From Ustilago trichophora (lineage: Eukaryota > Basidiomycota > Ustilaginomycetes > Ustilaginales > Ustilaginaceae), in NCBI GenBank assembly GCA_900323505.1, contig OOIN01000014.1:496001-560000 (forward strand): a stretch of 64,000 nt of DNA, in the 5' to 3' direction. Below are positions 26,701 through 36,865 of this stretch, piece by piece. The notes beneath the pieces are model-generated. The model worked only from the letters and a program-made list of their open reading frames with translations, did no database searches and was not told where the DNA came from. The translations under genes and the position numbers were made by a program. The number at the start of each line of letters is the position of its first letter. The stretch's first letter is position 1.

Positions 26701-29700
26701 TTAGTGTCGAGATAAACTTTTGCCTAAAACCTCGCGTACGAGAACGAATCCTACTCCAGCACCTAATCCTAACATGTATGCTGGGATTGCACCTATGCTA
26801 AGCAGATGTTTTTCCTGCTCCGATTCAGGACGTCCAAGAAGAGCGTATAGGCTCATTTCCTCCTCGATCTCTTCGTCTTGTGCGTGACAAGTGGGGGTCT
26901 GAGCATAGTAAGGGTTCAAAGAGGAAAGATAGCTAGCCCAAGATGTAGGATTGAGGTAGGAGCGCCAACCACCTCCTCCAGATTTTGGTGGCTGAGGAAG
27001 CGAAGGTGGATTGTCGTCCAGTGTGAGCTGTTCCATGGTCCCAGACTTTAAAGTCTTGTCAGATGCCGGTCCAGCAACAGCGCCAGTGGCGGAGGATGTA
27101 GCCGTGGCAGCTAGAATTTCTTCCAAAATCACATCACTCTCGCTAACCACCTCTTGCCCATCCTCACCTTCTTCAGTCTCGCCTTCCACACCGTCAAACA
27201 TTCCCCGCAACCCAGCACCAGACCCAACAGAACCAGCACCACTGGCACTTTTGGAATTAGCCCTTGCATCAACAGCCTCCAACTGGGCCTCCAAATCGCC
27301 CATCCTTCTCGCCAAGCTTTCAAATCTCTTGCGATCCACCAGAACCATACTGCGTTTCTTGATGCTTCCCGTTCCTGAAGGATGTGGTTCGAGGATTGTT
27401 AGGGGCACCAGAAGCTTTGAGGATGGTGTTGAGTCGTCTTCAGCAGTAGCAGCGGGGGTCATAGCTGTAGGTTGGGAGAGGGAAAGGGGAAGGGGCTCGG
27501 CGGCGGTGAGGGATGGGATGATTTCGTATGTGTCGAGATCGGAGGGGGTTGGAGAGTGGGATACCTCGGCAGGAGCCGATTCGTGGCTTGGAGCAGAAGG
27601 AGGGGTTTGAATCCCGGGCTGTTCAACGGCAGCGAATTCTGTTGGAGCAACATCGTCAGCGGCCAGCTCAGTGGGATCGGTTGATGTTGCTGATTCGGCG
27701 ATGGCGACAGTGGACTCCTCGGAAGCGGTAAGGATTGGTTCCGTCGACTCGGATGTTGCGGCGACTTCTTCCTCGGGGAGAAGATCTGACACGGCTATCA
27801 GTTCAGGCTCGGCAGTCGGCTCTGCAATGTACTTCGAATCAACTTCTGCGGGTCGGGGCTCGAAAGAGACTGTCACTTTGTCAGCTTCGACAGCTGCTCG
27901 AGCCTCAACTTCTTCGGTTGAGCGTTGCTCCACGGCCTCAACCTCACCCTCCTCCACCGTAGTATCCTCGGTGGCGGCGGCATCAAACACCTCCCCAGCG
28001 GCAGGCGCATCCACCTCACCTGCATCAATGAAAAGCTTCGAGAGCCTCGACTCGACACTCGCCCTGCGCTCCAATCCACCCTCATCCTCACCCTCAACTT
28101 CCGACAGCACCGTTTCCTCATATCTCGCCAGTGGCGTCTGCACCTCTTGGTCTTTCTCCTTCTCCGTCTCATCCATCCTCGCACAAAAAGCTTCGGCCTC
28201 AGCCTCACTCGCCACCCGATCCAATCCCCTCTTCCTGCCGAACCCAGCCGGCGCATCAAAGACGCCGTTCAAGCTCTTCCTGCTGGAGCTGCGGCCAAGG
28301 GTTCCGCCCCATCCTTCTTCGTCTGCGCTTGCAACAGCAGCAGCACTTGGGGCGGAAGATTGTTGGCGGAGCATGGTTGCACCAGGCAAAGAGGCAAAGA
28401 GCTCAGAATCGGGGTTGTGAAGGAGGGAGAGGACGGCTTTGCCGCGTTTGCTGCCAAAAGTGGCTTTGCGGCCCACGGTGCGACGGATGGAGTTGGTTCG
28501 CGAAGGAGAGGCAGATGAGGGAGGCGGGTTGAAGATGTACTCGTCCTCTTGCTGGGCCATTTCAATTGGTGCGGTGTGGGAAGATTCGAAACTGGGAATC
28601 GGTGGAGAAATCTCCTGCGCCTTTTCTTCAGCAGATCGCAGTCGTGCGGTTCCAAAATCAGGCTCGGCCAGGCTAGTATCCTCCTGACTGGTCGAACACG
28701 AGAGCTCGACGAGCTCGCGCGAGCTCTCGGTTCTGGTGTGAAAGCCGTTATCGTTCAACGCGGCTAGTTCGTCGTCGGTGTACAGCGATGCACGGTAGGG
28801 TCTGCCAGGACGCAAGATGGATGCGGTGGTGTGCGAGCGAGTGAGCTGGCTCTTTGGACTGTCTTGAGCGTTTTGGACGGGAAGCTCCTCATCGGCCATA
28901 ATGGCGCGAATTAGTTCTTCGTCCAGTACACCGTATTTCGGTCTGTGCCCTGATTGCTCGAGATCATCGGCATAGTCTACTTCGCTTTCGGTGCCGCTGC
29001 ACTCGGAGACGGAACTCTCGCCATCCTCCATCGAGGTGCTATCCGCCGAGCCGTGGCGGGTGAGCGTCGGCATCTGCATCACTTCGTCGGCGCTCTCCCC
29101 CGCTGAGGACTCGCGAATCCTGTCCTTGGTATCGCTAGCCAATGCTCTACCAACGGCGTCGGTGTCTTGCAGATCGGCAATGCCGAGTTCTACGGCCAGA
29201 TCATTAGCCTCTTGCTCCGAGAGACTGGCGAGGAGCGCCTCGATATCCTCCTTCTTGGGTTCAGCCGAGCTCTCGAGCCAAGGAAAGTCGGCGGTAGATC
29301 GACGAGGACGCAGCGGGCGACGAAGGGAAAGTTTCTTTTGTTCGGCCTCAGAGAGGATGTGTTGCGCTTGCTCCTTGACATAGCCCTGGCCGTAGATGGC
29401 GTCGATAGGACCGGTAGATAAGGGGATATCATTCTTTTCGGGTGAAGTTTGAAAGGCCTGAATCATTCCTCGAACCTTGCGGCTGTCTCGCATGCGTTTC
29501 AACGTGAGCTTGCTGGTAGTCTTGCTGTTGCTTCGAATAACGCCGTCGTTCCGATCGTCTTGTTGGGCAAGATCCTCCTCGTCGGCTTCTTCGCGTTCCA
29601 GATCCTGGGCCGACTTTGGCCAGCGGAGAGAACCCGACTCGTAACCCCAAATTCTACCCCTGAGCGCATCCCTCCTCAACTTGCGCACGGCTTCAATCAT

Positions 29701-30396
29701 GAGTTTGCGCCACTTTAAATTCAATCCTTGCCTCTCAAGATCCTTTTCGCCCAGTCTCAAAAACGCGCGCCCACCCATACGTGAGGATCTCACGTAGGCG
29801 GTGACGTCCTCGACGACGGGGCGGGGTACTAGGCCGAGGACGTGCGTGAGGTAGAGTGCGACTTGGGAAGGAAGCCAAGTTTTGGGGTTGTGGGGGAGGG
29901 CGGCGACTGCTTCCGCCAATCGTTCTGATTCGGACTCTGAGCGAGGAGGATGGGTATTGGTGATGTTAGTGCTGTGGTATAGCTCAGGGAGGCTGAAGGA
30001 GCTGGTCAGGCCATGGGAGATAGTTCTGCGGCGCTGAGGCAGGTCGGAAGGGTTGGTCAAAGGGCTAGATGCTGGTGAGGCGGCAGTCGCGCGGAGAATA
30101 TATGTGGAAGAAGGAGAGGGTGGAAGGTTGCGAGATGCGGTGTTAGGCGAGGTAGTTATGTCTGAAGCTCTGCTCTGTAGGCCTTTGGGGCGGGATCGTG
30201 TTGAAGTCGACATGGATGTCGAGCGGGAAAGGTAGGAGTAACCTTCAAAGACTTGGCCGCCGGGACTGAAGCCTGCGACATTGGGAGAGTTGGCACCAGC
30301 ACCACCGCTGCTGGTGAACGTTCCGCTTCGCTTTGGATTGAGCGAATAGCGAGGACGTGAAGGGGTTGAGATGGCGGGCGGATCGACATTGGCCAT
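26701..30396 (-). CDS. SAM-domain protein with predicted C-terminal tail anchor
   Basis: 1231 aa, no intron, starting at the ATG in MANVDPPAIS. The upstream open frame to 30513 is leader with no conserved features. Residues about 165-245 form a sterile alpha motif (WLPSQVALYLTHVLGL ... GGRAFLRLGEKDLERQGLNLKWRKLMIEAVRKLR) followed by WGYESGSLRWPKS. The middle 900 residues are disordered, Ser/Glu/Ala-rich and highly acidic, with a short coiled coil (RKRFESLARRMGDLEAQLEAV) near 1050. The last 30 residues (IPAYMLGLGAGVGFVLVREVL) look like a single membrane anchor. Similar SAM-plus-tail-anchor proteins occur across fungi, but I do not recognise a characterised orthologue. An organelle-membrane scaffold is an inference. 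Confidence 0.82.
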   Translation of the reverse strand: MANVDPPAISTPSRPRYSLNPKRSGTFTSSGGAGANSPNVAGFSPGGQVFEGYSYLSRSTSMSTSTRSRPKGLQSRASDITTSPNTASRNLPPSPSSTYILRATAASPASSPLTNPSDLPQRRRTISHGLTSSFSLPELYHSTNITNTHPPRSESESERLAEAVAALPHNPKTWLPSQVALYLTHVLGLVPRPVVEDVTAYVRSSRMGGRAFLRLGEKDLERQGLNLKWRKLMIEAVRKLRRDALRGRIWGYESGSLRWPKSAQDLEREEADEEDLAQQDDRNDGVIRSNSKTTSKLTLKRMRDSRKVRGMIQAFQTSPEKNDIPLSTGPIDAIYGQGYVKEQAQHILSEAEQKKLSLRRPLRPRRSTADFPWLESSAEPKKEDIEALLASLSEQEANDLAVELGIADLQDTDAVGRALASDTKDRIRESSAGESADEVMQMPTLTRHGSADSTSMEDGESSVSECSGTESEVDYADDLEQSGHRPKYGVLDEELIRAIMADEELPVQNAQDSPKSQLTRSHTTASILRPGRPYRASLYTDDELAALNDNGFHTRTESSRELVELSCSTSQEDTSLAEPDFGTARLRSAEEKAQEISPPIPSFESSHTAPIEMAQQEDEYIFNPPPSSASPSRTNSIRRTVGRKATFGSKRGKAVLSLLHNPDSELFASLPGATMLRQQSSAPSAAAVASADEEGWGGTLGRSSSRKSLNGVFDAPAGFGRKRGLDRVASEAEAEAFCARMDETEKEKDQEVQTPLARYEETVLSEVEGEDEGGLERRASVESRLSKLFIDAGEVDAPAAGEVFDAAATEDTTVEEGEVEAVEQRSTEEVEARAAVEADKVTVSFEPRPAEVDSKYIAEPTAEPELIAVSDLLPEEEVAATSESTEPILTASEESTVAIAESATSTDPTELAADDVAPTEFAAVEQPGIQTPPSAPSHESAPAEVSHSPTPSDLDTYEIIPSLTAAEPLPLSLSQPTAMTPAATAEDDSTPSSKLLVPLTILEPHPSGTGSIKKRSMVLVDRKRFESLARRMGDLEAQLEAVDARANSKSASGAGSVGSGAGLRGMFDGVEGETEEGEDGQEVVSESDVILEEILAATATSSATGAVAGPASDKTLKSGTMEQLTLDDNPPSLPQPPKSGGGGWRSYLNPTSWASYLSSLNPYYAQTPTCHAQDEEIEEEMSLYALLGRPESEQEKHLLSIGAIPAYMLGLGAGVGFVLVREVLGKSLSRH

Positions 30397-31674
30397 GATG
30401 GGAGGTTGAGCGATATGGTATATGCTAGCAGATCCGAGAGCTTGCTCTTTAATGATGTAGATGGAGAAGCCTGCTTTGCAGCGGCAAGGAAAAAGTTTGC
30501 AGAAGTGGAACAAGAGGGTCGTGTCAAGGTCGTAAAAGATGATTCGTGAAAGGATTCGTTATAAACGAAGAAATTATGGTGATCGAGAAGGTGGAAGGGA
30601 AACAAGATGAAGTTAGAGGAGGTTCAGCGGTCAAGATCAAGTCAGAGGGCGGTGTCGGAGGCGCCAAGACAGCCAAATAAGCTAGCTCAGGAGGATGATA
30701 GGGGAGAAGGGAAGGGAGCACCAGCAATCAAACGTCAGCTTGTTCCAGTCTAAGCTTTGTGTGTACTGTACAGTACTGTATTGTAGAAGTGTGCCTTGAC
30801 CCCTGTCTCTGTCTTACAGTTTGGGAAGAGAAGAGAAGACACTTTTCCCAGGTAAGTTAGGAAGGTGGTTGAACGAATGCAGCGCGTGTCATGCAGGGTC
30901 GTGTTGGTTGATGAGCCCCTAAACGTAAATTTCATGCAGCTTTGCAATTTCCACCTTTTGAGCACAACACAACACAGCACTACTTTTGCCGATTCCCGCG
31001 ACATGAGCCCTGCTTCCACTCTCTGTACTCTCGACACTCGATGTGTAGGACGACGGACTGTGAGACTTGGTGTTAACACGATACTGTGGCTTGATTTCGG
31101 CTTTCACATCATGAAAGAGAGCTGTACTGTATCTGGGCCTCTGCTCGCTTGATACCTCCTTTAGGGGCTGTCTGGCTGCTCTCCTATGCTGCTCCGTTGA
31201 AATCTAAAAAGGCTATCACGGAGCGATGCGTTACCGCCCGAGGCTTGGGCTCTGGTGCTATCGGCAAGCATTCGTCCGTTCAGCCACCTTGGCCATCCGA
31301 CAGGTGTATCCAACAGGGGTGCAGAAGAGAGGGGCGGCGGCAAGACCCAAATGAAACGAATCCCACACATCCTTTGACAGGGGCTTCGGCTGAACCCACA
31401 ACAATGGGACTCCCGAAGTCATCGCCTTTCAGTCTTCCTGAAACCTCGACAAAAAGGCATCCGAAAGTGTGTCTCCCAGAAGAAAAAAAGAAAAAAAAAA
31501 AAAAAGAAAAAAAAAATCTCCCCAAAACTGTAGCACGGACCGGCTTTCTTTTGGTTATCGGTGGTGATTCCTGCCCGTTCAACCCCTAACCTTACCTTCC
31601 CAAACCCCCCTCTCATCCTCGATCTGGACAGCAGCGATCTCACTCTCAGGGAGGCGCAAGTATTCTTGCCAATC
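30397..31674. promoter_or_regulatory. Divergent region between the SAM-domain and Mak32-like genes
   Basis: 1.28 kb without a supported gene. It contains the palindromic TACTGTACAGTA at 30764-30775 inside a longer CAGTA/TACTG tract (30764-30780), and an A-rich tract at 31481-31516. Confidence 0.5.
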
Positions 31675-32877
31675 ATGGTCGCCTCATCCTCGCTCTCGAC
31701 TCCGCGCTTAGCCACAATGGGAATGTTTATCATCGACACGTTTCAATATCTCGATCCTCTCACTGGCGCTGATCTTGGCAATAAAGGGCTTTCGGATCAA
31801 ATCGGTGGTGGAGGCTGTTACTTTGCCATCGGAGCTCGACCCTTTTTGCCCCCCTCTGAGCTATGTATGATAGTAGATCGGGGCTCTGATTGGCGGGTGG
31901 AAGATCAAGCAGTGTTGGATCAATTCAACCGGACCGTGATCCCCAATCACGATGAGAGGTCAATGTGGCACTTCAGATCTAGACCAGATGGAACCACTCG
32001 AGCGGTAAACATCTACAAAGGCGAGCAGAGGGGGTTCGACTATCTTTCGCCCAAAATCAGGCTCGAACCCAAAGATTTGATGGAGTGCACGGCAGTGCTT
32101 CCTCAGTGGATCCATCTTATCTGCTCGCCAGAGAGAGCTTTAGAGACCATTGCGCAGATCGAAGAGACTCGAAACCAAAAGGAGGCTGCAAAGGAGTGGC
32201 CAAAACTGATTTATGAGCCGATACCTGATTCTTGTGTCGAGGAGTCTTTGGACGATTGTATGAAAGTACTGCCGAGGTTAGAGGTGTTTAGTCCCAATCA
32301 TGAGGAGGCAGCCAGCTTGCTTGGGCTTCTGCGTGAGTGGGAGAAGGTGAGGGAGCAGGCGGAGGACATGGTTGTAGACTTTTTAATAGAAAAGCTTGCT
32401 AATGGATTCGTGCGACGTCTTCAGCAACCGGCTGGTAAGATTGAAGAAGGAAAGTCATTCGGACCGATCATTTGTATCCGCAGTGGAGCGTGGGGATCTG
32501 TGGTCGGAAGGGCAGGTTTAGGCTTCCACCACATTCCAGCATGGCACACCCCATCATCGACCACTTTCAAACCCATCAACACCACCGCAGTACCAGACAC
32601 GAGCCCCACCCGGATCAAAGACGTCACCGGAGCAGGCAACTCCTTCCTCGGCGGATTCAGCGCCTACCTCGTCCAGACACAGAATGTCATTTCAATGGAC
32701 CCAATCGCCCGCATCAAGCAAGCTGCGATACACGGTGCTGTCTCTGCTTCGCTGATCATCGAGCAATTGGGATTGCCCGACTTTGAAATTAGCGATGATG
32801 AACAGGAGCTGTGGAATGGTCATACTGTTGAGGAGCGCTTACAGGTCTTGCGGCAAAGAGTTGCTGATTCGTCCTAG
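31675..32877 (+). CDS. pfkB-family carbohydrate-kinase-like protein, Mak32 type
   Basis: 400 aa, no intron. It begins MVASSSLSTPRLATMGMFIIDTF; the frame upstream to 31561 has no ATG. The N-terminal IGGGGCYFAIGARPFL, central HLICSPERALETIAQ and VFSPNHEEAASLLGL, and C-terminal VTGAGNSFLGGFSAYL follow the ribokinase/pfkB fold. The N-terminal pattern matches yeast Mak32 and its S. pombe/filamentous relatives better than sugar kinases. In the usual active-site signature DTxGAGD the catalytic Asp is replaced by Asn (GAGN, about residues 318-321), so phosphotransfer is doubtful. Yeast MAK32 supports maintenance of the L-A/M1 double-stranded RNA elements; whether that role applies in smuts is unknown. 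Confidence 0.8.
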   Translation: MVASSSLSTPRLATMGMFIIDTFQYLDPLTGADLGNKGLSDQIGGGGCYFAIGARPFLPPSELCMIVDRGSDWRVEDQAVLDQFNRTVIPNHDERSMWHFRSRPDGTTRAVNIYKGEQRGFDYLSPKIRLEPKDLMECTAVLPQWIHLICSPERALETIAQIEETRNQKEAAKEWPKLIYEPIPDSCVEESLDDCMKVLPRLEVFSPNHEEAASLLGLLREWEKVREQAEDMVVDFLIEKLANGFVRRLQQPAGKIEEGKSFGPIICIRSGAWGSVVGRAGLGFHHIPAWHTPSSTTFKPINTTAVPDTSPTRIKDVTGAGNSFLGGFSAYLVQTQNVISMDPIARIKQAAIHGAVSASLIIEQLGLPDFEISDDEQELWNGHTVEERLQVLRQRVADSS

Positions 32878-33332
32878 ACACATTTGTATTTCTATGATAG
32901 CAACGATATCATCAGCATTAGCATCAGCATCAGCGTTCATTTGCGTGACTCTTTTGTCGTTCAAGACTAGCTCGTTGGGGCTCAATGCTAAGATTCTGAA
33001 GGCATGACATGGGCTTGTTATCGTCGATCCAATGAGAGACTGTGTTGTTATCTATTGGAGGTCGCCATAAGGCGGAAAAGAGAACCTAGGTAAGGGCTCC
33101 CATGATCTAACAAAGTTCAACATTTTCCGCGCCTCCAACAACCGAGAAGAAAGCTCTAAAAAGCGCTTTGCACGCACGCTCGGATCAACCAGCGCCGACC
33201 GCATCCAAGATTTAGAACTCACCCTTGCCCATCCTCGTGTGACCTTCAACTCGCTTCCCATTCCGCCTTGCTTCTTCTCTTCTACTCACCATCATCATCG
33301 CCAACTCGAGGTGAAATCATTCTCAGCACAAG
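32878..33332. promoter_or_regulatory. Spacer and promoter between the Mak32-like and four-helix protein genes
   Basis: 455 bp of 3' flank and pyrimidine-rich leader. No coding exon seen. Confidence 0.45.
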
Positions 33333-33959
33333 ATGGCTCATCCACAAACGGCATTCTCGCCCTCTCAGGGCGCCTCGGTTTTCTCGGCTCTCAACATCAT
33401 GTGGCTCCTCCACGCCGCTTTGGAAGGTCCAATCTCGTTTATCGCACTCTTCTTTACCGACTCTTTGCAGTTCAAGGATGAGATTACTAACACCATGGCT
33501 GTTGTCATCAAGGTAGGTACCTCACTACTCGCTCTTCTGTAGTCGTTATCTATTACACAAAGTACTTACTGTTTTGTTGTTGCTGTTATTCGTGTTGTTC
33601 GCTTTGGGTGATGATTGCAGCTCTATGCAACGCTTGCACTTTCGCTCTCGATCGTGTGCATCTTGCTTTACGGCCTTCCCGACTATCTGCCAGGTAAAAG
33701 AGCAGCTGCCATCCTCCTTCTCCTCTATCACGGCGTCGCATCGAGTGTCCTTCTCAACGCCGAACCTTTTATCAACTTTGCCTTTCCCGAGGCCCTCGCC
33801 AAGCAAGGTGTCCGTGTGGAAACAGTGGCAGGTGTAGCACACGGTTTGCTCTCGCTCATCACCGTCAGCTGGTGGCAGGCCAGCTTGGGCGCTGTTAGAG
33901 CGTACGGTGGTGGCGCCGGTGGAGCCGTCCCTGCCGGAAAGGGTGGAAAGCGAAAGTAG
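33333..33959 (+). CDS. Four-helix integral membrane protein, unknown function
   Basis: 172 aa in exons 33333-33512 and 33621-33959. The 108-nt intron (GTAGGT...TGCAG) lies between VVIK and LYATLAL at a codon boundary. Hydropathy shows four membrane segments (about 18-42, 60-82, 88-110, 130-152) joined by short loops, one with an amphipathic FINFAFPEALAKQG. The C-terminus is Gly-rich with a basic end (GKGGKRK) that may face the cytosol. Composition and intron placement look like a real conserved gene, but I recognise no named family. Confidence 0.8.
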
Positions 33960-34478
33960 AGGACCACGTCGTGGGATCCTTCTGGTAGTTTGTCCGAGTA
34001 CGGCTTGTAGTCAAGTAGGGAGTTTGAATGAAGTCATGGCTGTCTGATGTGATGCTGCTCCCCAAGACCAGTATATATGTGCTTTCAAGGTTGACCAAAG
34101 AGGGTGCTACGCGTGTGCTGTACTGCAGATCCGTCCCGGTCTTGATTACTTCAAAAGCAGCAGAAGTGTGTCTGGGCAAGACCACCACGAGACAATTCCA
34201 TCCTGAATCGGTCCGCTCTCTCCCGATAATCACTCCATATCATCCGATAAGAGATGAGCCAAAGAAAACCGATCGAATGCTCAGATACAGCGTCCCAAAG
34301 GGTCAAGGGCGCGCGGGTGGGATTTGGACTACAACTCTGAGGAGAAAGGACAGACAATCTGGGGTTGAAAAAAATTGCGAGGAACGGAAGGCGGCACCGA
34401 CCGGCGGGATGTTGAGCGGACGCGTCTTGTGCTGCGAGAAGCCGGAGGCGGTGCTTTATATCTGGCTCAAAGTGCGTA

Positions 34479-34503
34479 CAGTACAGTACAGTACAGTACA
34501 GTG
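34479..34503. repeat. Pentamer array (CAGTA)4CAGTG
   Basis: Five consecutive related pentamers in the spacer between the four-helix and CipC-like genes. Confidence 0.92.
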
Positions 34504-35001
34504 TGGGATTCATCTCGTCGCTGCTCCTTCCAAACTCACAAACACAGTCACATTATCTATCAGTTGCATCATGCGGAGACGGTCGAGACTCGTACAGTAA
34601 TCAACCCACTCTCTCCTCCCCTGCATTGCACTGTATGATCAAATCCGATCCACCGACACGGAACGCCAACTTGGCGGAAAGTGACCCGTTGACACAGCCA
34701 CCACCTTGCGTGCCACCACTGTTGCAAAAAAAACAAAGGTTTGTGGCAAGTGTGAAAGCTATGGTGGCGTTGAATACTAACAGTAGTTGCTGTACACAGT
34801 AAAGAGGGGGTGGGGAATCGACTAGACTGTACAGTATAGCATGCGATGCACAATAAAGAGTGAGGGTGAGTGAGCTGAGTTCTAAAGACGTCACCACTGC
34901 ACGTACTAGTGTAACAATGACGGGGAGCGAGAAGCGTTGGTCAAGCAAGTGTGGTCTGGAGCATGCGTGTGTGGCATGTTTCGGTAGTATGCAGCCAGCT
35001 A

Positions 35002-35034
35002 CAGTACAGTACAGTACAGTACTGCACTGTACTG
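35002..35034. repeat. Inverted pentamer array: (CAGTA)4 followed by CACTG TACTG
   Basis: Four CAGTA units run straight into their own complement (CACTGTACTG). This gives an inverted repeat able to fold as a hairpin or cruciform. Confidence 0.88.
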
Positions 35035-35638
35035 TTTGCTGTTCTGGCTTTGCGAGCGTGCGCTTTCGGGATCTCGTAAGAGTATGGAGCACAAAACATC
35101 CCTAGGAATCTTAGCCGAGAAGAAAAAGACAAATCGTCAAGTTAGGCGGACCGGCGGGCGGAATAGAAGGGCCTGGAGCGAAAAAAAAAGAATTCCGCAC
35201 TGCCGCTGCTAGGTTTTACGCCCGAATCTTGGACTTGACAGTACAGTACACGCAACGTATCATGGCCCGTCCACCGTGTCACCGCTCCACACAGAGTAAC
35301 TCCGCCTTTCCACCCCTCAGACCAACACTTGTTTTCGAATAACACCTTGCCGTGGCACAGCACCTGTGTGTGTCTGCTGTGTTTTTCCGCCGCCTCTGAA
35401 AGCCTGCTCTAGTTACTTTTTTTTTTTTTTGGTGTTGACACGTTGCCAGCACTGCCCTTCCTATGTCAGACCCCGAGAAACACAATGGCATGAGGGAGGG
35501 CGAGATCGACAGCGTTGCTAAATCTGCCTTTGGCTTACCATCGTTTTCAGAGTTTGCTTCTCGCACCTGCTTGGTCAAGGGGCGCACAGTCCACCGCTCC
35601 TTCACAAATGTGTGGCCTTGCCGCTGCTCAAGAATACA

Positions 35639-35644
35639 TATAAA
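35639..35644 (+). promoter_or_regulatory. TATA box of the CipC-like gene
   Basis: TATAAA 107 bp before the ATG at 35751, followed by a CA/CT-rich leader. The position is usual for a strong fungal promoter. Confidence 0.6.
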
Positions 35645-35750
35645 GTGCCAACTTCAGCTCAACCGTCCATCTATTTTTCCATCATCATAGCAAACAAAAC
35701 GACCACTCCCAACTCCATCAACAACAAACACTCTCACACATTCACTCAAG

Positions 35751-36196
35751 ATGTTCGGCTTTGGTAACCACGAAGAGGCTGCTGACTTTGTCTGTACGTA
35801 TCCTTGCCCCCTCTTGACCCATTTGAAACCCTTCCCTTCTCTTCATCGACACTGTACATCCATCAGGACATGACCCATTGACACTTTTTTCACCCTCTTG
35901 CCCATTGTCACATAATAGACAACCAGGATCCAAGGGAGCACGAGGCCAAATTCTCCCACGAAGCCGTCGGATTCGGAGCCGGCTTTGTCGCCATGCGAGA
36001 ATACGAGAAGCGTCAGGAGGCTAAGGGTGAACACCCTCGTCACGAATTCGCCAAGGAAATGCTCGCTGGTATTGCAGGTGCAGAGGTCGACAAGCTCTTC
36101 GAAACCAAGGGTCTCGACTTCCTCGACCGCGAAGAAGCTAAGCGTCACGCACGTAAACAGGCAGAGCAGCTTTACGACCAGCAGTACGGCAACTAA
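35751..36196 (+). CDS. CipC-like (DUF3759) small soluble protein
   Basis: 106 aa in exons 35751-35793 and 35919-36196. The 125-nt intron (GTACGT...AATAG) splits a Tyr codon and joins ADFV to YNQDPREHEA. The sequence FGFGNHEEAADFVYN..., HEAVGFGAGFVAMREYEKRQEAKGE, HEFAKEMLAGIAGAEVDKLFETKGLDFLDREEAKRHA matches the CipC family. The first member was found as a concanamycin-induced protein in Aspergillus, and it is often abundant under stress or in hyphal growth. Biochemical function is unknown. The strong TATA box and short leader fit high expression. Confidence 0.9.
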
Positions 36197-36865
36197 ATTT
36201 CGTGCACATCGCATCTTCAAGCCTTACGTTTGTGATTCGTGATCAGCGTTGCCTAGTCTTATACCTCACATCAAATCCAAAGAATCAACTATTCTCCTGC
36301 AGCAGCTCGTTGGCATCATCATTGTTCAAGATGTGGCCGTTTGTATGTGCCTCTGTATGTACGCGTGGTATGGTGAAAGTCTTGGCCGCTCCGTGCCAAC
36401 CTTTATTGGGTCATTCGCTGTCACTGAGACCCTTTCTGACTTCGCATGCCATGGCAGGGAATCGAGACAAGACTGAAAAGCCGATGTTGTTCTTTGCCTC
36501 TTGTGAACCAAACCTTTTTCATCTTCATATGCCGAAGCTTCTTTTTGATCCGATGTTGCCTGTAACTGCAAACACCCACAAGTCAAAGACAAATACAGTC
36601 ACGACGATCTCACAAGCAGTCACTCCAAATAAACGCAAGTTGCTAAAAACCAAGCATCGCTTCGATCCCTTGCAGACTTACGCACACATCTTGTGTTTTG
36701 GTGAGAATACATGATTTGGTATTGTAAAAGAAGAAATGAAACAACAGAAGAGAGCATAAACCAATACAAGTTGGATCCTAGAAGTGTCGCTGCCCTTAAT
36801 GACGCAAGGTGAGGCAATGCAATGCAATGTGGAATCATTGCAAGTGGTCAAAGAGCACAGCTGGC
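36197..36865. other. Convergent spacer between CipC-like and HP1-like genes
   Basis: About 670 bp of 3' flanks with no recognised gene. It contains CAATG x3 at 36815-36829 and a lone ACGCGT at 36361. Confidence 0.5.
36815..36829. repeat. Pentamer array (CAATG)3
   Basis: Three perfect CAATG units just beyond the HP1-like stop codon. The same unit occurs inside the 39114-39143 array. Confidence 0.8.

Larger units (their letters stand above)
33960..35750. other. Long spacer upstream of the CipC-like gene, rich in CAGTA pentamers
   Basis: 1.8 kb with no supported gene. Open frames such as 34028-34600 run through pentamer repeats and look fortuitous. Besides the arrays listed separately, CAGTA pairs occur at 35239-35248 and isolated copies elsewhere. 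A T run lies near 35418-35430. The last 110 bp form the CipC-like promoter and leader. Confidence 0.5.

Noticed and set aside
34028..34600. 190-codon plus ORF in the CipC-upstream spacer
   Set aside because: It runs through the CAGTA array (VRTVQYSTVQC) and has no recognisable features or plausible codon use.
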